Assembly (NCBI RefSeq): GCF_002929845.1
Contig: NZ_PJJS01000054.1
Coordinates: forward strand, 82,392-146,391
Reading direction: 5' to 3'
Origin: Cryobacterium sp. M96
Lineage (GTDB): Bacteria > Actinomycetota > Actinomycetes > Actinomycetales > Microbacteriaceae
Length of the DNA: 64,000 nt
The position numbers and the translations under genes were made by a program. The notes under the pieces are model-generated. The model ran no database searches, was not told the origin of the DNA, and saw only the letters and a program-made list of their open reading frames with translations. The stretch's first letter is position 1. Every line of letters starts with the position of its first letter. Below are positions 24,730 through 34,580 of the stretch, piece by piece.

Positions 24730-25628
24730 GTGCCTCCATGTCTTCACCTCGTCGTCGCCATCAACGCCGCCGCCGCTTTCGGTCGCCGCAGGGACGTCGG
24801 CCCTCGGGTTGCCCAGGCCCTGGTCGTGGCCGGCCACCAGGTGACCAGTCTGAGCGCCCCCAGCTTCGACGCGCTTCGCCGCGACGTCCAGGGCGCACTG
24901 GTGTCGCGGGTCGACGCGCTCGTGGTCGTCGGCGGCGACGGGATGGTCAGCCTTGGCACCAACCTCCTGGCCGGTACGAGTCGATTCCTGGCCATTGTGC
25001 CGTGCGGCACGGGCAACGACCTCGCGCGCGGGCTGGGGATCCCGGTCGACGACACGGATGCTGCCATCCGTCACCTGCTCGATGCCCTCACCCGCCCGCC
25101 GCGGGCCATAGACGCCGCCCGGGTGCGGTGCGGCGACACGACGATCTGGTTCGCGGGCGTGCTTTCGGCCGGGTTCGACGCCGTGGTTAACGAACGGGCC
25201 AACCGGATGCGCCGGCCCCGCGAGAAGAGCCGCTACACCCTGGCCATCCTGCTGGTGCTGACGACGCTCGGCCCATCTCCTACCGGCTGACCGTCGACGG
25301 CCGGCCACGCCGGATGCGGGCCATGCTGATCTCCGTAGCCAACAACGTGTCGATCGGCGGCGGCATGCGCGTCGTTCCGGGTGCGGTGATCGACGACGGC
25401 CTGCTGGACCTCTTCATCGTGGCCCCGCTGTCGCGGGCGGGTTTCCTCCGCGTCTTCCCGAAGGTATTCTCGGGCACGCATACAACCCTGCCGCAGGTGG
25501 AAATCACCCGGTGTTGCAGCATCCGGATCGACGCCGACCGGGTCGCCGCCTACGCCGACGAGGAGAGGGTCGGGGCAATGCCGGTGCAGGTCGACGTGGT
25601 ACCCAAAGCCCTGCTCGTGCACGCCTGA
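24730..25628 (+). pseudogene. dagK: diacylglycerol/lipid kinase (DagK/YegS family), one frameshift
   Basis: From GTG 24730 (GGAG upstream) the frame gives the NAD-kinase-like catalytic fold with VVVGGDGMVSLGTNLL and PCGTGNDLARGLGIP, the ATP-binding signature of lipid kinases. The frame ends in a stop right after LLVLTTLG (about 25291). The next frame continues correctly as PISYRLTVDGRPRRMRAMLI and through the C-terminal domain to 25628. Restoring one base near 25267-25275 gives a normal 299-residue enzyme. Intact members phosphorylate diacylglycerol or related lipids at the membrane. Either a recent inactivating deletion or a sequencing error. Confidence 0.8.
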
Positions 25629-25684
25629 GCCGCTCAGTTTGGTTTTAGCTATCGGCGTGTGGCATATTGGGTGAGTTGCAAAAC

Positions 25685-25757
25685 GGCCCCATCGTTTAGC
25701 GGCCTAGGACATCGCCCTCTCACGGCGGTAACGCGGGTTCGAATCCCGCTGGGGTCA
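25685..25757 (+). tRNA. tRNA-Glu (anticodon CTC)
   Basis: 73 bases that fold as a full cloverleaf. The acceptor stem GGCCCCA pairs with TGGGGTC, the D-arm begins TAGCGGCCTAGGA, the anticodon loop CTCTCAC has CTC at 25719-25721, and the T-arm is GCGGGTTCGAATCCCGC. The 3' CCA is not encoded, as is common in actinobacteria. Confidence 0.93.
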
Positions 25758-25832
25758 CACCAGCCCGGTTTCCTTCTTTTCGAGGGGCACCGGGTGTCTT
25801 ATTTAAGCGAGACCCCGGTAGACTCCACGGAG

Positions 25833-25976
25833 TGAAGGGGAGTGTCCCCGTGCCCGTTCGGGCACCTCGCCGTGAACGTCAACACGGGCCGCGTCGCAGG
25901 GGCCCGACACGGCGGTATCGATCCATCGATACGGGAGAGACTCTCAGGTTTCCTGCTGCCTCCAGCATCCCCTTCA
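25833..25976 (+). promoter_or_regulatory. manganese riboswitch (yybP-ykoY type)
   Basis: The leader of terC starts and ends with an 8-base closing stem, TGAAGGGG (25833-25840) and CCCCTTCA (25969-25976). Conserved aptamer pieces are present in order: GGGGAGTG at 25837, ACGTCAACACGGG near 25878, and GAGAC near 25937. This is the arrangement of the Mn2+-sensing yybP-ykoY family, whose usual target is TerC/Alx-type Mn exporters. A ribosome site AAGG follows at 25980, so control may act on translation or termination. Confidence 0.75.
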
Positions 25977-25994
25977 GTGAAAGGCTCTACACGC

Positions 25995-27020
25995 ATGGAA
26001 ATTGCTCTCCCGCTCTGGTTTGAGATTGGGTCGCTCGTCGTCCTGACGCTCATCCTGGTTGCCGACCTCCTCATCGTCTTCAAGCGGCCGCACGTGCCCT
26101 CGATGCGCGAGGCCAGCCTGTGGGTTGCCTTCTACGTGGGACTGGCCCTGATCTTCGCCCTGCTGATGTTGGTCCTGGGCGACGCCGAGCACGCGGGGCA
26201 GTTCCTCGCCGGCTGGCTCACGGAGTACAGCCTCAGCATCGACAACCTGTTCGTTTTCGTCATCATCATGGCGAGGTTCTCGGTGCCCCGGAAGTACCAG
26301 CAGGAGGTGCTGATCGTGGGCATCATCATCGCGCTGGTGCTGCGCGGCATCTTCATCCTGCTCGGAGCCCAGCTGATCGAGAACTTCAGCTGGATCTTCT
26401 ACATTTTCGGCGCGTTCCTTCTCTACACGGCCGTGCACCAGGCGGTCGCAAAAGAGCCCGACGTGGACGAGTCCGACAACGGGCTGATCCGTTACCTGCG
26501 CCGACACATGAACATCTCGTCGACCTTCGACGGTTCGAAGTTGCGCACCCTGGTCGACGGCAAGAAGGTCTTCACCCCCATGCTGATCGTGCTCCTCGCG
26601 ATCGGCACCACCGACCTGGTCTTCGCCCTCGACTCCATCCCGGCGATCTTCGGCATCACGCAGAGCCCCTTCATCGTGTTCACCGCGAACGTGTTCGCCC
26701 TGATGGGGCTGCGTCAGCTGTACTTCCTGCTGGGCGGGCTGCTCGAACGCCTCGAATACCTCAATTACGGGATCGCATTCATCCTGTTCTTCATCGGCGT
26801 CAAGCTTGTCTTCCATGCCCTGCACAACAATGAGGTCTTCTTCATCAACGGCGGCGAGGGCGTGGGCTGGGCTCCGGAGATCGACACCTGGACTTCTCTC
26901 GGGGTGATCGTGGTTTCCATGGCCGTGGCCACCATCGCCAGCCTGATCAAGGCTCGGCGGGATGCTCGCCGGCGCGGTCACACCCTCGCCGAGGAGATCC
27001 CCCACTTCGTCGAGGAGTGA
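25995..27020 (+). CDS. TerC-family membrane protein (probable Mn exporter)
   Basis: A 341-residue protein with eight or so helices. TerC hallmarks include SLSIDNLFVFVIIMARF with the conserved Asp-Asn, TTDLVFALDSIPAIFGIT with the second Asp set, and the C-terminal RRDARRRGH tail. Related Alx/YkoY proteins export manganese or supply it to secreted enzymes. The predicted manganese riboswitch directly upstream fits that role. The start at ATG 25995 leaves the riboswitch non-coding. The longer frame to 25842 would translate the aptamer and is rejected. Confidence 0.88.
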   Translation: MEIALPLWFEIGSLVVLTLILVADLLIVFKRPHVPSMREASLWVAFYVGLALIFALLMLVLGDAEHAGQFLAGWLTEYSLSIDNLFVFVIIMARFSVPRKYQQEVLIVGIIIALVLRGIFILLGAQLIENFSWIFYIFGAFLLYTAVHQAVAKEPDVDESDNGLIRYLRRHMNISSTFDGSKLRTLVDGKKVFTPMLIVLLAIGTTDLVFALDSIPAIFGITQSPFIVFTANVFALMGLRQLYFLLGGLLERLEYLNYGIAFILFFIGVKLVFHALHNNEVFFINGGEGVGWAPEIDTWTSLGVIVVSMAVATIASLIKARRDARRRGHTLAEEIPHFVEE

Positions 27021-27064
27021 CATTCGCCGACGTGCCTCGCACGCACTCGAACACAGGAGCTGAC

Positions 27065-27907
27065 GTGGCCTCGCAGAGTGAGAGCGAACTGGTGCTCCCC
27101 GCAACCCGTGCGCGGTTCGTGTTCAGTGCCCGGAGCGACGTCGGCCGCGAGCGCAAGGTCAACGAGGACAGCTTCCTGGCCCAGGCCCCGGTCTTCCTGG
27201 TCGCCGACGGCATGGGTGGTCATGCCCAGGGCGACGTGGCCAGCCAGACAGTCGTGCGGGTCTTCGAGGAACACATCGCCTGCGACGCACCTTCGACCCC
27301 GGAACGCGTGCTCGACGCCATCCACTCGTCGAACGATGCGGTGCGCGACCTCAGCGCCGTCGACGACTACGGCACCGCGGTGTCCGGTACGACGCTGTCG
27401 GGCATCGCGTTCGTCGACGCCGGCGACGACGTCGGCTTCCACTGGATGGCCTTCAACGTCGGCGACTCGCGGGTCTACACCTGGGACGGGCACACGTTGG
27501 CGCAGCTGAGCGTCGACCATTCCGCTGTGCAGGAGATGGTCGACGCGGGTCTCATTTCCAGTGACGAGGCGGAGCAGCATCCGGAACGCAACGTGATCAC
27601 CCGCGCGATCGGCGCCGACGAGTCCGTGGACGCCGACGTGTGGCTGCTTCCGGCGTCCGGGCGGCACGCGTTCCTGATCTGCTCCGACGGACTGACCAAG
27701 GAACTCGGCGCGGCCGAGATCGCGAAGATCCTGGCATCCTATGACGGTGATAGCTTGCCCAGCCGGTCCCGCGCAGACGTGCTCGTCGACGCGGCTCTGG
27801 CCCGCGGCGGACACGACAACGTGACGGTCGTCTATGTGGAGTCGAAACTGGGCAACCCTGAGCAGGACGACACCGCCGACACGGGCGAAGCAGCGCGCCA
27901 CAGATAG
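27065..27907 (+). CDS. PP2C-family Ser/Thr protein phosphatase
   Basis: A 280-residue soluble phosphatase from GTG 27065 (AGGAG 6 bases upstream). Metal-binding motifs of the PPM family are visible: RKVNEDSF, VADGMGGHAQGD, SGTTLSGI, FNVGDSRVY, LICSDGLTKEL and GGHDNVTVV. It dephosphorylates protein Ser/Thr with Mn2+ or Mg2+, often opposite PknB-type kinases. There is no membrane segment, so it is cytoplasmic. It follows terC by 44 bases and may be cotranscribed. Confidence 0.9.
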   Translation: MASQSESELVLPATRARFVFSARSDVGRERKVNEDSFLAQAPVFLVADGMGGHAQGDVASQTVVRVFEEHIACDAPSTPERVLDAIHSSNDAVRDLSAVDDYGTAVSGTTLSGIAFVDAGDDVGFHWMAFNVGDSRVYTWDGHTLAQLSVDHSAVQEMVDAGLISSDEAEQHPERNVITRAIGADESVDADVWLLPASGRHAFLICSDGLTKELGAAEIAKILASYDGDSLPSRSRADVLVDAALARGGHDNVTVVYVESKLGNPEQDDTADTGEAARHR

Positions 27908-27992
27908 AGTGACGTCGTGGACACAGCGGAAAGCACCCTCGAATGAGGGGCGTCAGGCAAAGCTCGCACACGCACAGTGTTAGCCTGTCAGA

Positions 27993-28057
27993 GTGCTGCT
28001 GCGTCGACCCTCTCTTCCCTGCCGCGACGAGTCCCAGTTCTGAGGCCTCTCTCGTCG
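27993..28057 (+). promoter_or_regulatory. possible leucine leader peptide and hairpin before leuC
   Basis: A 16-residue ORF (MLLRRPSLPCRDESQF, GTG 27993 to TGA 28043) starts with two Leu codons CTG-CTG and has a third Leu. It lies about seven bases after a TAGCCT -10-like box, suggesting a leaderless message. A 7-base stem CGACGAG (28025-28031) and CTCGTCG (28051-28057) overlaps its end. The layout is that of attenuation control of leu genes, but no alternative antiterminator was established. Confidence 0.4.
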
Positions 28058-28106
28058 TGGAGTTTCTGGTTGGCTGCATACCCATCGTTGAGGAAGACGC
28101 ACACAC

Positions 28107-29552
28107 ATGACTGACGCACCACTGCTGGAAGAACGTCCGCGTACTCTGGCCGAAAAGGTTTGGGACAAACACCTCGTCGCCAAGGGCGAAGACGGCACGC
28201 CCGACCTGATCTACATCGACCTGCACCTCGTGCACGAGGTCACCAGCCCGCAGGCTTTCGACGGATTGCGCTTGGCCGGACGCCCTCTGCGCCGCCCCGA
28301 TCTCACCATCGCCACGGAAGACCACAACACGCCGACCCTGGCGATCGACCGGCCCATCGCCGACCTCACCAGCCGCACCCAGATCGAGACGTTGCGGCGC
28401 AACTGCGAGGAATTCGGCATTCGCCTGCACTCGCTCGGCGACATCGAGCAGGGCATCGTGCACGTCGTCGGACCGCAGCTGGGCCTGACCCAGCCGGGCA
28501 TCACCGTCGTCTGCGGCGACTCGCATACCTCCACCCACGGCGCCTTCGGGGCCATGGCGCTCGGCATCGGCACAAGCGAGGTAGAGCACGTGATGGCCAC
28601 CCAGACTCTGCCTCTGACACCCTTCAAGACCATGGCGATCACCGTCGACGGCACTCTCCGCCCCGGCGTGACGGCCAAGGACATCATCCTCGCCGTGATC
28701 GCGAAGATCGGCACCGGCGGTGGCCAGGGCTACGTGCTCGAATACCGCGGCAGCGCCATCCGCGCCCTCTCCATGGAGGGTCGCATGACCATCTGCAACA
28801 TGTCGATCGAGGCCGGCGCCCGCGCGGGCATGGTGGCCCCGGATGCGATCACCTACGACTATCTTCAGGGTCGCGCACACGCCCCGGAAGGCCAGGATTG
28901 GCTCGACGCGGTCGGCTACTGGGACACCCTCGCCACCGACGACGGCGCTGTGTTCGACGCCGAGGTGCTGCTCGACGCCGACACTCTCGAACCCTTCGTG
29001 ACCTGGGGCACCAACCCCGGGCAGGGCGTGTCCCTGAGCGATACCGTGCCGGACCCGTCCGGAATCATCGACGCCAACGAGCGCTCGGCCGCCGAACGCG
29101 CCCTCGAGTACATGGACCTGGCGGCTGGCACCCCGATGAAGGAGATCCGGGTAGACACCGTCTTCCTCGGCTCCTGCACCAACAGCCGGGTCGAGGACCT
29201 GCGCGCCGCCGCCAACATCATCCAGGGCCATAGCCTGGCCCCCGGCGTGCGGATGCTGGTGGTGCCCGGTTCTGCGCGGGTGCGCATCGAGGCCGAGGCG
29301 GAGGGCCTCGATAAGATCTTCATCGACTTCGGCGCCGAATGGCGCTTCGCCGGCTGTTCGATGTGCCTCGGCATGAACCCCGACCAGCTCGCTCCCGGCG
29401 AGCGGTGCGCTTCCACGAGCAACCGCAATTTCGAGGGCCGTCAGGGCAAGGGCGGGCGCACGCACCTCGTCTCCCCGCTGGTCGCGGCGGCGACCGCCAT
29501 CCGCGGTACGCTTTCGAGCCCGTGGGACCTGGTCCAGGATGGAGACGAGTAA
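28107..29552 (+). CDS. leuC: 3-isopropylmalate dehydratase large subunit
   Basis: A 481-residue aconitase-family enzyme, the catalytic half of isopropylmalate isomerase in leucine biosynthesis (2- to 3-isopropylmalate). The iron-sulfur ligands are visible in [11 protein letters not shown] and [12 protein letters not shown], and [12 protein letters not shown] is the substrate-binding signature. It is followed by leuD after 3 bases, forming one operon. Full family length. Confidence 0.97.
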   Translation: MTDAPLLEERPRTLAEKVWDKHLVAKGEDGTPDLIYIDLHLVHEVTSPQAFDGLRLAGRPLRRPDLTIATEDHNTPTLAIDRPIADLTSRTQIETLRRNCEEFGIRLHSLGDIEQGIVHVVGPQLGLTQPGITVVCGDSHTSTHGAFGAMALGIGTSEVEHVMATQTLPLTPFKTMAITVDGTLRPGVTAKDIILAVIAKIGTGGGQGYVLEYRGSAIRALSMEGRMTICNMSIEAGARAGMVAPDAITYDYLQGRAHAPEGQDWLDAVGYWDTLATDDGAVFDAEVLLDADTLEPFVTWGTNPGQGVSLSDTVPDPSGIIDANERSAAERALEYMDLAAGTPMKEIRVDTVFLGSCTNSRVEDLRAAANIIQGHSLAPGVRMLVVPGSARVRIEAEAEGLDKIFIDFGAEWRFAGCSMCLGMNPDQLAPGERCASTSNRNFEGRQGKGGRTHLVSPLVAAATAIRGTLSSPWDLVQDGDE

Positions 29553-29555
29553 GTA

Positions 29556-30164
29556 ATGGAAAAGTTCACAACCGTCACGGGCATCGCGCTTCCACTGCGC
29601 CGCTCCAACGTCGACACCGACCAGATCATCCCCGCCGTCTACCTCAAGCGCGTCACCAAGACCGGCTTCGAAGACGCCCTCTTCGCCCGCTGGCGCGCCG
29701 ACCCCGACTTCGTACTCAACAATCCGGCCTACGAGGGTGCCCGCGTGCTCGTGGCCGGCGCCGACTTCGGCACCGGCTCCTCGCGGGAGCACGCCGTCTG
29801 GGCGCTACGCGACTACGGCTTCGACGTGGTCCTCAGCCCCCGCTTCGGCGACATCTTCCGCGGCAACTCCGGCAAGCAGGGTCTGCTCGCCGGCCAGATC
29901 TCCGAGGCCGACGCCCAGCGCCTGTGGGACATCATCGAGGCCTGTCCCGGAGTCGAACTGACGGTCGACCTCGTGTCGAGGACCGCCCGCGTGGGCGGCC
30001 TCACCGTTCCGTTCGAGATCGATGACTATACCCGGTGGCGCCTCCTCGAGGGCCTCGACGACATCGGACTCACCCTGCGCGATGAAGCGCGGATCGCAGA
30101 ATTCGAATCCCACCGGGAGCCATGGCGGCCCCGCACTCTCCCCGCAAGGCAGGTACGTTTGTGA
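29556..30164 (+). CDS. leuD: 3-isopropylmalate dehydratase small subunit
   Basis: A 202-residue swivel-domain subunit that completes the isomerase with Leu[20 protein letters not shown] and [17 protein letters not shown] are the family signatures. Its TGA stop overlaps the GTG start of the murA gene (GTGA at 30161-30164), so translation of the two is coupled. Confidence 0.96.
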   Translation: MEKFTTVTGIALPLRRSNVDTDQIIPAVYLKRVTKTGFEDALFARWRADPDFVLNNPAYEGARVLVAGADFGTGSSREHAVWALRDYGFDVVLSPRFGDIFRGNSGKQGLLAGQISEADAQRLWDIIEACPGVELTVDLVSRTARVGGLTVPFEIDDYTRWRLLEGLDDIGLTLRDEARIAEFESHREPWRPRTLPARQVRL

Positions 30165-31585
30165 GCACCATCAGCGAAAACACCCAGGACCGTGAAGACG
30201 ACCAGAACCGGTCGGACGCGCAGAACCGCGAGAACGCCCAGAACTGGGGCGCGGCCGTCGGGCTGCAGGGCGACCGGATCACCATCCGCGGTGGCATCCC
30301 CCTGGTCGGCCGGATCGAACTGAAAGGCGCGAAGAACCTGGTCACCAAGGCCATGGTCGCGGCCCTTCTCGGTGAGAGTCCCAGCACGCTCAAAAACGTG
30401 CCGAACATCAGCGACGTGCGCATCGTGCGCCAGCTGCTCGAAGTGCACGGCGTCAAGGTCACCGACGGCGCTGAGCCCGGCGAACTGCTGCTCGACCCGG
30501 TCGACGTCGAGAGCGCGCATTTCGCGGCGATCGACGCGTACGCCGGTTCCTCGCGCATCCCGATCCTGTTCTGCGGCCCTCTGCTGCACCGCCTCGGGGA
30601 GGCGTTTATCCCCGATCTGGGCGGCTGCCGCATCGGCGACCGCCCGATCGACTACCACCTGGACGTGCTGCGCAAGTTCGGCGCCGTCGTCGAGAAGCAG
30701 CCCAACGGCATCCGGATGTCCGCGCCCAACGGGCTCAAGGGCACCAAGGTATCCCTGCCCTACCCGAGCGTCGGCGCGACCGAGCAGGTACTCCTGACCG
30801 CCGTGCGCGCGGAGGGCATCACCGAGCTCAAGGGCGCGGCGATCGAGCCCGAGATCATGGATCTCATCAACATCCTGCAGAAGATGGGCGCCATCATCAC
30901 GGTCGACACCGACCGGGTGATCCGGATCGAGGGCGTCGAGCGCCTCGAGGGCTACAACCACCGCGCCCTGTTCGACCGGAACGAGGCGGCCAGCTGGGCG
31001 GCAGCGGCCCTGGCCACCGACGGCGACATCTTCGTCGGCGGCGCACGCCAGCCCGAGATGTTGACGTTCCTGAACGTGTTCCGCAAGGTCGGCGGGGCGT
31101 TTGACATCGAAGACGACGGCATCCGTTTTTACCACCCGGGCGGCGACCTCAAGCCCGTCATCATCGAGACGGATGTGCACCCCGGCTTCATGACGGATTG
31201 GCAGCAGCCGCTCGTGATCGCCTTGACCCACGCGCACGGCGTCTCGATCGTGCACGAGACCGTCTACGAGCAGCGCTTCGGCTTCGTGGACGCTCTCGTC
31301 GAGATGGGCGCCACCATTCAAATCCACCGGGAATGCCTCGGCGGGCACCCCTGCCGGTTCGGCCAGCGCAACTTCAACCATTCGGCCGTGATCACCGGGC
31401 CGACGAAACTGACCGGCGCCGACATCGAGGTTCCCGATTTGCGCGGCGGCTTCAGCCACCTGATCGCGGCGCTGACCGCGAAGGGAACCTCCACCGTCAG
31501 CAACGTCGGAATCATCAGCCGCGGCTACGAGAACTTCATCACCAAGCTTCAACTGTTGGGGGCTGACTTCGATCTCGAAGGATAA
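30161..31585 (+). CDS. murA: UDP-N-acetylglucosamine 1-carboxyvinyltransferase
   Basis: A 474-residue EPSP-synthase-fold enzyme that transfers enolpyruvyl from PEP to UDP-GlcNAc, the first committed step of peptidoglycan synthesis. The start at GTG 30161 adds about 40 acidic/Asn/Gln-rich residues before the fold ([16 protein letters not shown]). The conserved catalytic loop [13 protein letters not shown] keeps the Cys that is the target of fosfomycin in most MurA. It is longer at the N-terminus than the standard 420 residues, as in other Microbacteriaceae copies. Coupled to leuD by overlap. Confidence 0.92.
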   Translation: MSTISENTQDREDDQNRSDAQNRENAQNWGAAVGLQGDRITIRGGIPLVGRIELKGAKNLVTKAMVAALLGESPSTLKNVPNISDVRIVRQLLEVHGVKVTDGAEPGELLLDPVDVESAHFAAIDAYAGSSRIPILFCGPLLHRLGEAFIPDLGGCRIGDRPIDYHLDVLRKFGAVVEKQPNGIRMSAPNGLKGTKVSLPYPSVGATEQVLLTAVRAEGITELKGAAIEPEIMDLINILQKMGAIITVDTDRVIRIEGVERLEGYNHRALFDRNEAASWAAAALATDGDIFVGGARQPEMLTFLNVFRKVGGAFDIEDDGIRFYHPGGDLKPVIIETDVHPGFMTDWQQPLVIALTHAHGVSIVHETVYEQRFGFVDALVEMGATIQIHRECLGGHPCRFGQRNFNHSAVITGPTKLTGADIEVPDLRGGFSHLIAALTAKGTSTVSNVGIISRGYENFITKLQLLGADFDLEG

Positions 31586-31592
31586 TGGGGCT

Positions 31593-32414
31593 GTGCCAGC
31601 ATCCGATCCAGCGTCCGTGTCCGATCCAACGCCCCAGACCCACATCTCCCGTGACGTCGTGAACCCCGGGCGGGAGCGTTCGGAGACCCGGCGGCCATCC
31701 GTGTTCTGGGTGCTGGCGATGATGATCCTTCCGGTGATCAATCTCGCCGTGCGGTATAAGGTCACCGACGCCGCGAAGTTCCCCCGTTCGGGGGCGTTCG
31801 TGATGGCGCCCAACCACTTCAGCGAGATCGACCCGCTTCTGATGGGGGTAATGAGCTGGAATATGGGGCGCGCGCCCCGGTTCATGGCGAAGGCATCCGT
31901 CTTCAAAATCCCGGTGATCGGGTGGCTGCTGCACAAGTCGGGACAGATCCCGGTGCAGCGCGGCGGCAGCGTGCGCGGCAGCGAGCCCGTGAAGGCGGCC
32001 GAGCGACTGGTCGAACGTGGCCAGATGGTCGTCGTCTACCCGGAGGGGTCGCTGACCCGGGACCCCGCGCTGTGGCCGATGCGTGGCAAGACCGGCGCTG
32101 TGCGGATCGCTCTCGAGCAGGGTATCCCGATCGTGCCGGTGGCCCACTGGGGAGCGCAGGCGATCATGCCGCGCTACTCGAAGCGGCTGAACCTATTCCC
32201 GCGCAAGACCGTGCTGGTCAAGATCGGTGACCCGCTCGACCTGGCGCAGTTCCGGGGCCGCAACCTCGACCCGGCGACGCTCAACGAGGCCACCATGCTC
32301 GTCATGGCCGCCATCACCCAGTTGCTCGAAGATCTTCGAGGTGAGACGGCGCCGTCCAGGCGCTGGAACCCGACCGAGCACGATCAGAAAGAGACCGGCC
32401 GTTTTGAAGCCTAA
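31593..32414 (+). CDS. 1-acylglycerol-3-phosphate O-acyltransferase (PlsC family)
   Basis: A 273-residue membrane-associated acyltransferase in phospholipid synthesis. The active-site box NHFSEID (about 73), the glycerophosphate-binding YPEGSLTRD (about 150) and VPVAHWG are present, with one N-terminal hydrophobic helix (FWVLAMMILPVINLAV). The start is GTG 31593. A GATAAT box 6 bases earlier overlaps the murA stop and could be a leaderless promoter. It is followed at once by gpsA, which makes the glycerol-3-phosphate precursor. Confidence 0.9.
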   Translation: MPASDPASVSDPTPQTHISRDVVNPGRERSETRRPSVFWVLAMMILPVINLAVRYKVTDAAKFPRSGAFVMAPNHFSEIDPLLMGVMSWNMGRAPRFMAKASVFKIPVIGWLLHKSGQIPVQRGGSVRGSEPVKAAERLVERGQMVVVYPEGSLTRDPALWPMRGKTGAVRIALEQGIPIVPVAHWGAQAIMPRYSKRLNLFPRKTVLVKIGDPLDLAQFRGRNLDPATLNEATMLVMAAITQLLEDLRGETAPSRRWNPTEHDQKETGRFEA

Positions 32415-33531
32415 GGTTCAGCCAGGCAAACGGGTGGCCGTTCTCGGTGCCGGCAGCTGGGGCACCACGTTCGCCAAGATCCTGGCCGACGGCGGGGCCG
32501 ACGTCGTGCTGTGGGCCCGCCGTCCCGAGCTCGCCCGCGAGATCACCGAGGCCCGGCGCAACAGCGACTACCTGCCCGGCATCAACCTGCCGGAGGGCCT
32601 GCGGGCCACCGCGAGGCTCGACCTGGCCCTCGCCGGCGCCGAGCAGGTGTTCGTATCGGTGCCGAGCCAGTCGCTGCGCGAGAACCTGATCCTGGCCGAG
32701 CCGTTCCTGGCTCCCGGCGCCATCGTGGTGTCGTTGATGAAGGGCGTCGAGCGCGGGTCCGGCCTGCGCATGAGTCAGATCATCGCCGAGATCCTGCCGA
32801 TCAACCCCGACCTGATCGCGGCGATCTCCGGACCCAACCTGGCCCTGGAAATCGCCAAGGAACAGCCGACGGCGGCCGTGGTCTCCTCGAACAGCCTCGA
32901 GACTGCGCAGGCCGTTGCCATGCTGGCCCGCAACCGCTACTTCCGCTCCTACGTCAACACGGATGTCATCGGCACCGAATTCGGCGGCGTGCTGAAGAAC
33001 CTCATCGCCGTGGCCATCGGCATCGTCGACGGCGTCGGCTACGGGGAGAACACGAAGGCGTCGATCATCACCCGCGGTCTCGTGGAGATGACCGATTTCG
33101 CGGTGGCCTACGGCGCGCATCCGGAAACGCTGGCTGGCCTGGCCGGCCTGGGCGACCTGATCGCGACCTGCCAGTCGCCGCTGTCGCGCAACAACACCGC
33201 CGGCCGGCTCCTCGGCCAGGGCTACGGCATCAACGACGTCGTCAAGCAGATGCAGCAGACCACCGAGGGTCTTGCGTCCGTCGGCCCCATTCTCGATCTC
33301 GCCCGCGCCAAGGGGGTGGACATGCCCATCGTTGAGCAGGTCCGCCAGGTGCTGGCCGGTACTCTGAAACCGCGGGATCTCGCCCCGCACCTGACCACGG
33401 ACTCAGCGGAGCCGCAGGGCGAAAGGACGATTGATGACGAACAAGCTCACGGTGGCGCTGCTCTTTGGGGGTCGGTCAAGCGAACATTCGATCAGTTGCG
33501 CCACAGCGGGCGGCGTCCTGGCGGCGATTGA
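32404..33531 (+). CDS. gpsA: NAD(P)-dependent glycerol-3-phosphate dehydrogenase
   Basis: Makes sn-glycerol-3-phosphate from dihydroxyacetone phosphate for phospholipids. GAGSWGTTFAKIL near the N-terminus is the nucleotide-binding motif. GTEFGGVLKNLIAVAIGI contains the catalytic Lys, and SGPNLALEIAKEQPT is typical. A TTG at 32404, overlapping the plsC end, is the best start found. The 375-residue length exceeds the usual 320-345 because the C-terminus runs 98 bases into the ddl gene (tail ALWGSVKRTFDQLRHSG). That tail has no family counterpart, so an older stop may have been lost. Confidence 0.9.
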   Translation: MKPKVQPGKRVAVLGAGSWGTTFAKILADGGADVVLWARRPELAREITEARRNSDYLPGINLPEGLRATARLDLALAGAEQVFVSVPSQSLRENLILAEPFLAPGAIVVSLMKGVERGSGLRMSQIIAEILPINPDLIAAISGPNLALEIAKEQPTAAVVSSNSLETAQAVAMLARNRYFRSYVNTDVIGTEFGGVLKNLIAVAIGIVDGVGYGENTKASIITRGLVEMTDFAVAYGAHPETLAGLAGLGDLIATCQSPLSRNNTAGRLLGQGYGINDVVKQMQQTTEGLASVGPILDLARAKGVDMPIVEQVRQVLAGTLKPRDLAPHLTTDSAEPQGERTIDDEQAHGGAALWGSVKRTFDQLRHSGRRPGGD

Positions 33532-34552
33532 CCGCGATCGCTACCACGTCATTCCGGTCGGCATCACCCGTGACGGAGCCTTCGTGCTCGAAGCGGATGA
33601 CCCGGCTCGGTTCACATTGGACGCGGACGAACTGCCGGAGGTCTTCGACAACGGCACCCGCATCCGGTGGCCGGAGAGCAGCCTCAGCCGCCAGCTGACC
33701 GTCAGTGACGGCGCCGGCTATCGTTCGCTCGGTAACGTCGACCTGGTCTTCCCGATCCTGCACGGCCCGTTCGGCGAGGACGGCACCGTGCAGGGGCTGC
33801 TCGAACTCGTCGGGCTGCCCTACGTGGGCTCAGGCGTGCTCGCGTCGGCGCTCGGAATGGACAAGCACTTCACCAAGACCGTCTTCCAGCAGGCTGCCCT
33901 CCCGGTCGCCCCGTGGCGTACCATCACCGACGGCGATTGGGCCGAGGCTCCCGGGATGGCGTTCGCGGCGGCCGAGGAGCTCGGGCTGCCCGTGTTCGTG
34001 AAGCCGGCTCGGGCGGGGTCGAGCGTAGGCGTGAGTCGGGTGTCGACCCTGGACCAGCTCGCCGAGGCGATGCGGGTTGCTCTGCTCGAGGACAGCAAGG
34101 TTCTGATCGAGGCCGGGCTGCGCGGACGCGAACTCGAGATCGCGGTGCTGCAGGGGCGTCCTGGGGAGCCGACGCGGGCATCCGTCGCCGGCGAGGTGAG
34201 GGTCACCGGGCGGGACTTCTACGACTTCGCCGCCAAGTATCTCGGTGCGTCCGGCATCGACCTGGTCTGCCCGGCCGACCTCACCTCCGAGGAACTCGCC
34301 CAGATGCAGGCCCTGGCCATCCGCGCGTTCGACGCGATCGATGGCGCCGGCCTGGCGCGGGTGGACTTCTTCCTCACCGATGACGGCTGGGTCATCAACG
34401 AGATCAACACCATGCCCGGGTTCACCCCCATCTCGATGTTCCCGAGCTGCTGGCTGGCCAGTGGCTTCACCTACCCGCAGTTGATTGATGAGCTGATCGA
34501 GGTGGCGATCGCCCACCGCGCCGCGCCGGCCGCGCTGCACCTGGCGGTCTAG
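33434..34552 (+). CDS. ddl: D-alanine--D-alanine ligase
   Basis: A 372-residue ATP-grasp enzyme that joins two D-alanines for peptidoglycan. Visible are LFGGRSSEHSIS at the start, the ATP loop KPARAGSSVGVSRV, RGRELEIAVLQ, and the C-terminal metal/ATP site NEINTMPGFTPISMFP. The start is ATG 33434 with AAGGA six bases upstream, inside the 3' end of gpsA in another frame. Downstream lies a convergent sulfur-transfer pair. Confidence 0.95.
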   Translation: MTNKLTVALLFGGRSSEHSISCATAGGVLAAIDRDRYHVIPVGITRDGAFVLEADDPARFTLDADELPEVFDNGTRIRWPESSLSRQLTVSDGAGYRSLGNVDLVFPILHGPFGEDGTVQGLLELVGLPYVGSGVLASALGMDKHFTKTVFQQAALPVAPWRTITDGDWAEAPGMAFAAAEELGLPVFVKPARAGSSVGVSRVSTLDQLAEAMRVALLEDSKVLIEAGLRGRELEIAVLQGRPGEPTRASVAGEVRVTGRDFYDFAAKYLGASGIDLVCPADLTSEELAQMQALAIRAFDAIDGAGLARVDFFLTDDGWVINEINTMPGFTPISMFPSCWLASGFTYPQLIDELIEVAIAHRAAPAALHLAV

Positions 34553-34580
34553 CCGCCCAGCCGCACGCCCGGCGCGGCGA

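Noticed and set aside
27597-29792. 731-residue reverse-strand frame across leuC
   Set aside because: Antisense to leuC and the phosphatase gene, both of which carry clear catalytic motifs.
30026-31936. 636-residue reverse-strand frame
   Set aside because: Antisense to murA, and it spans several gene boundaries.
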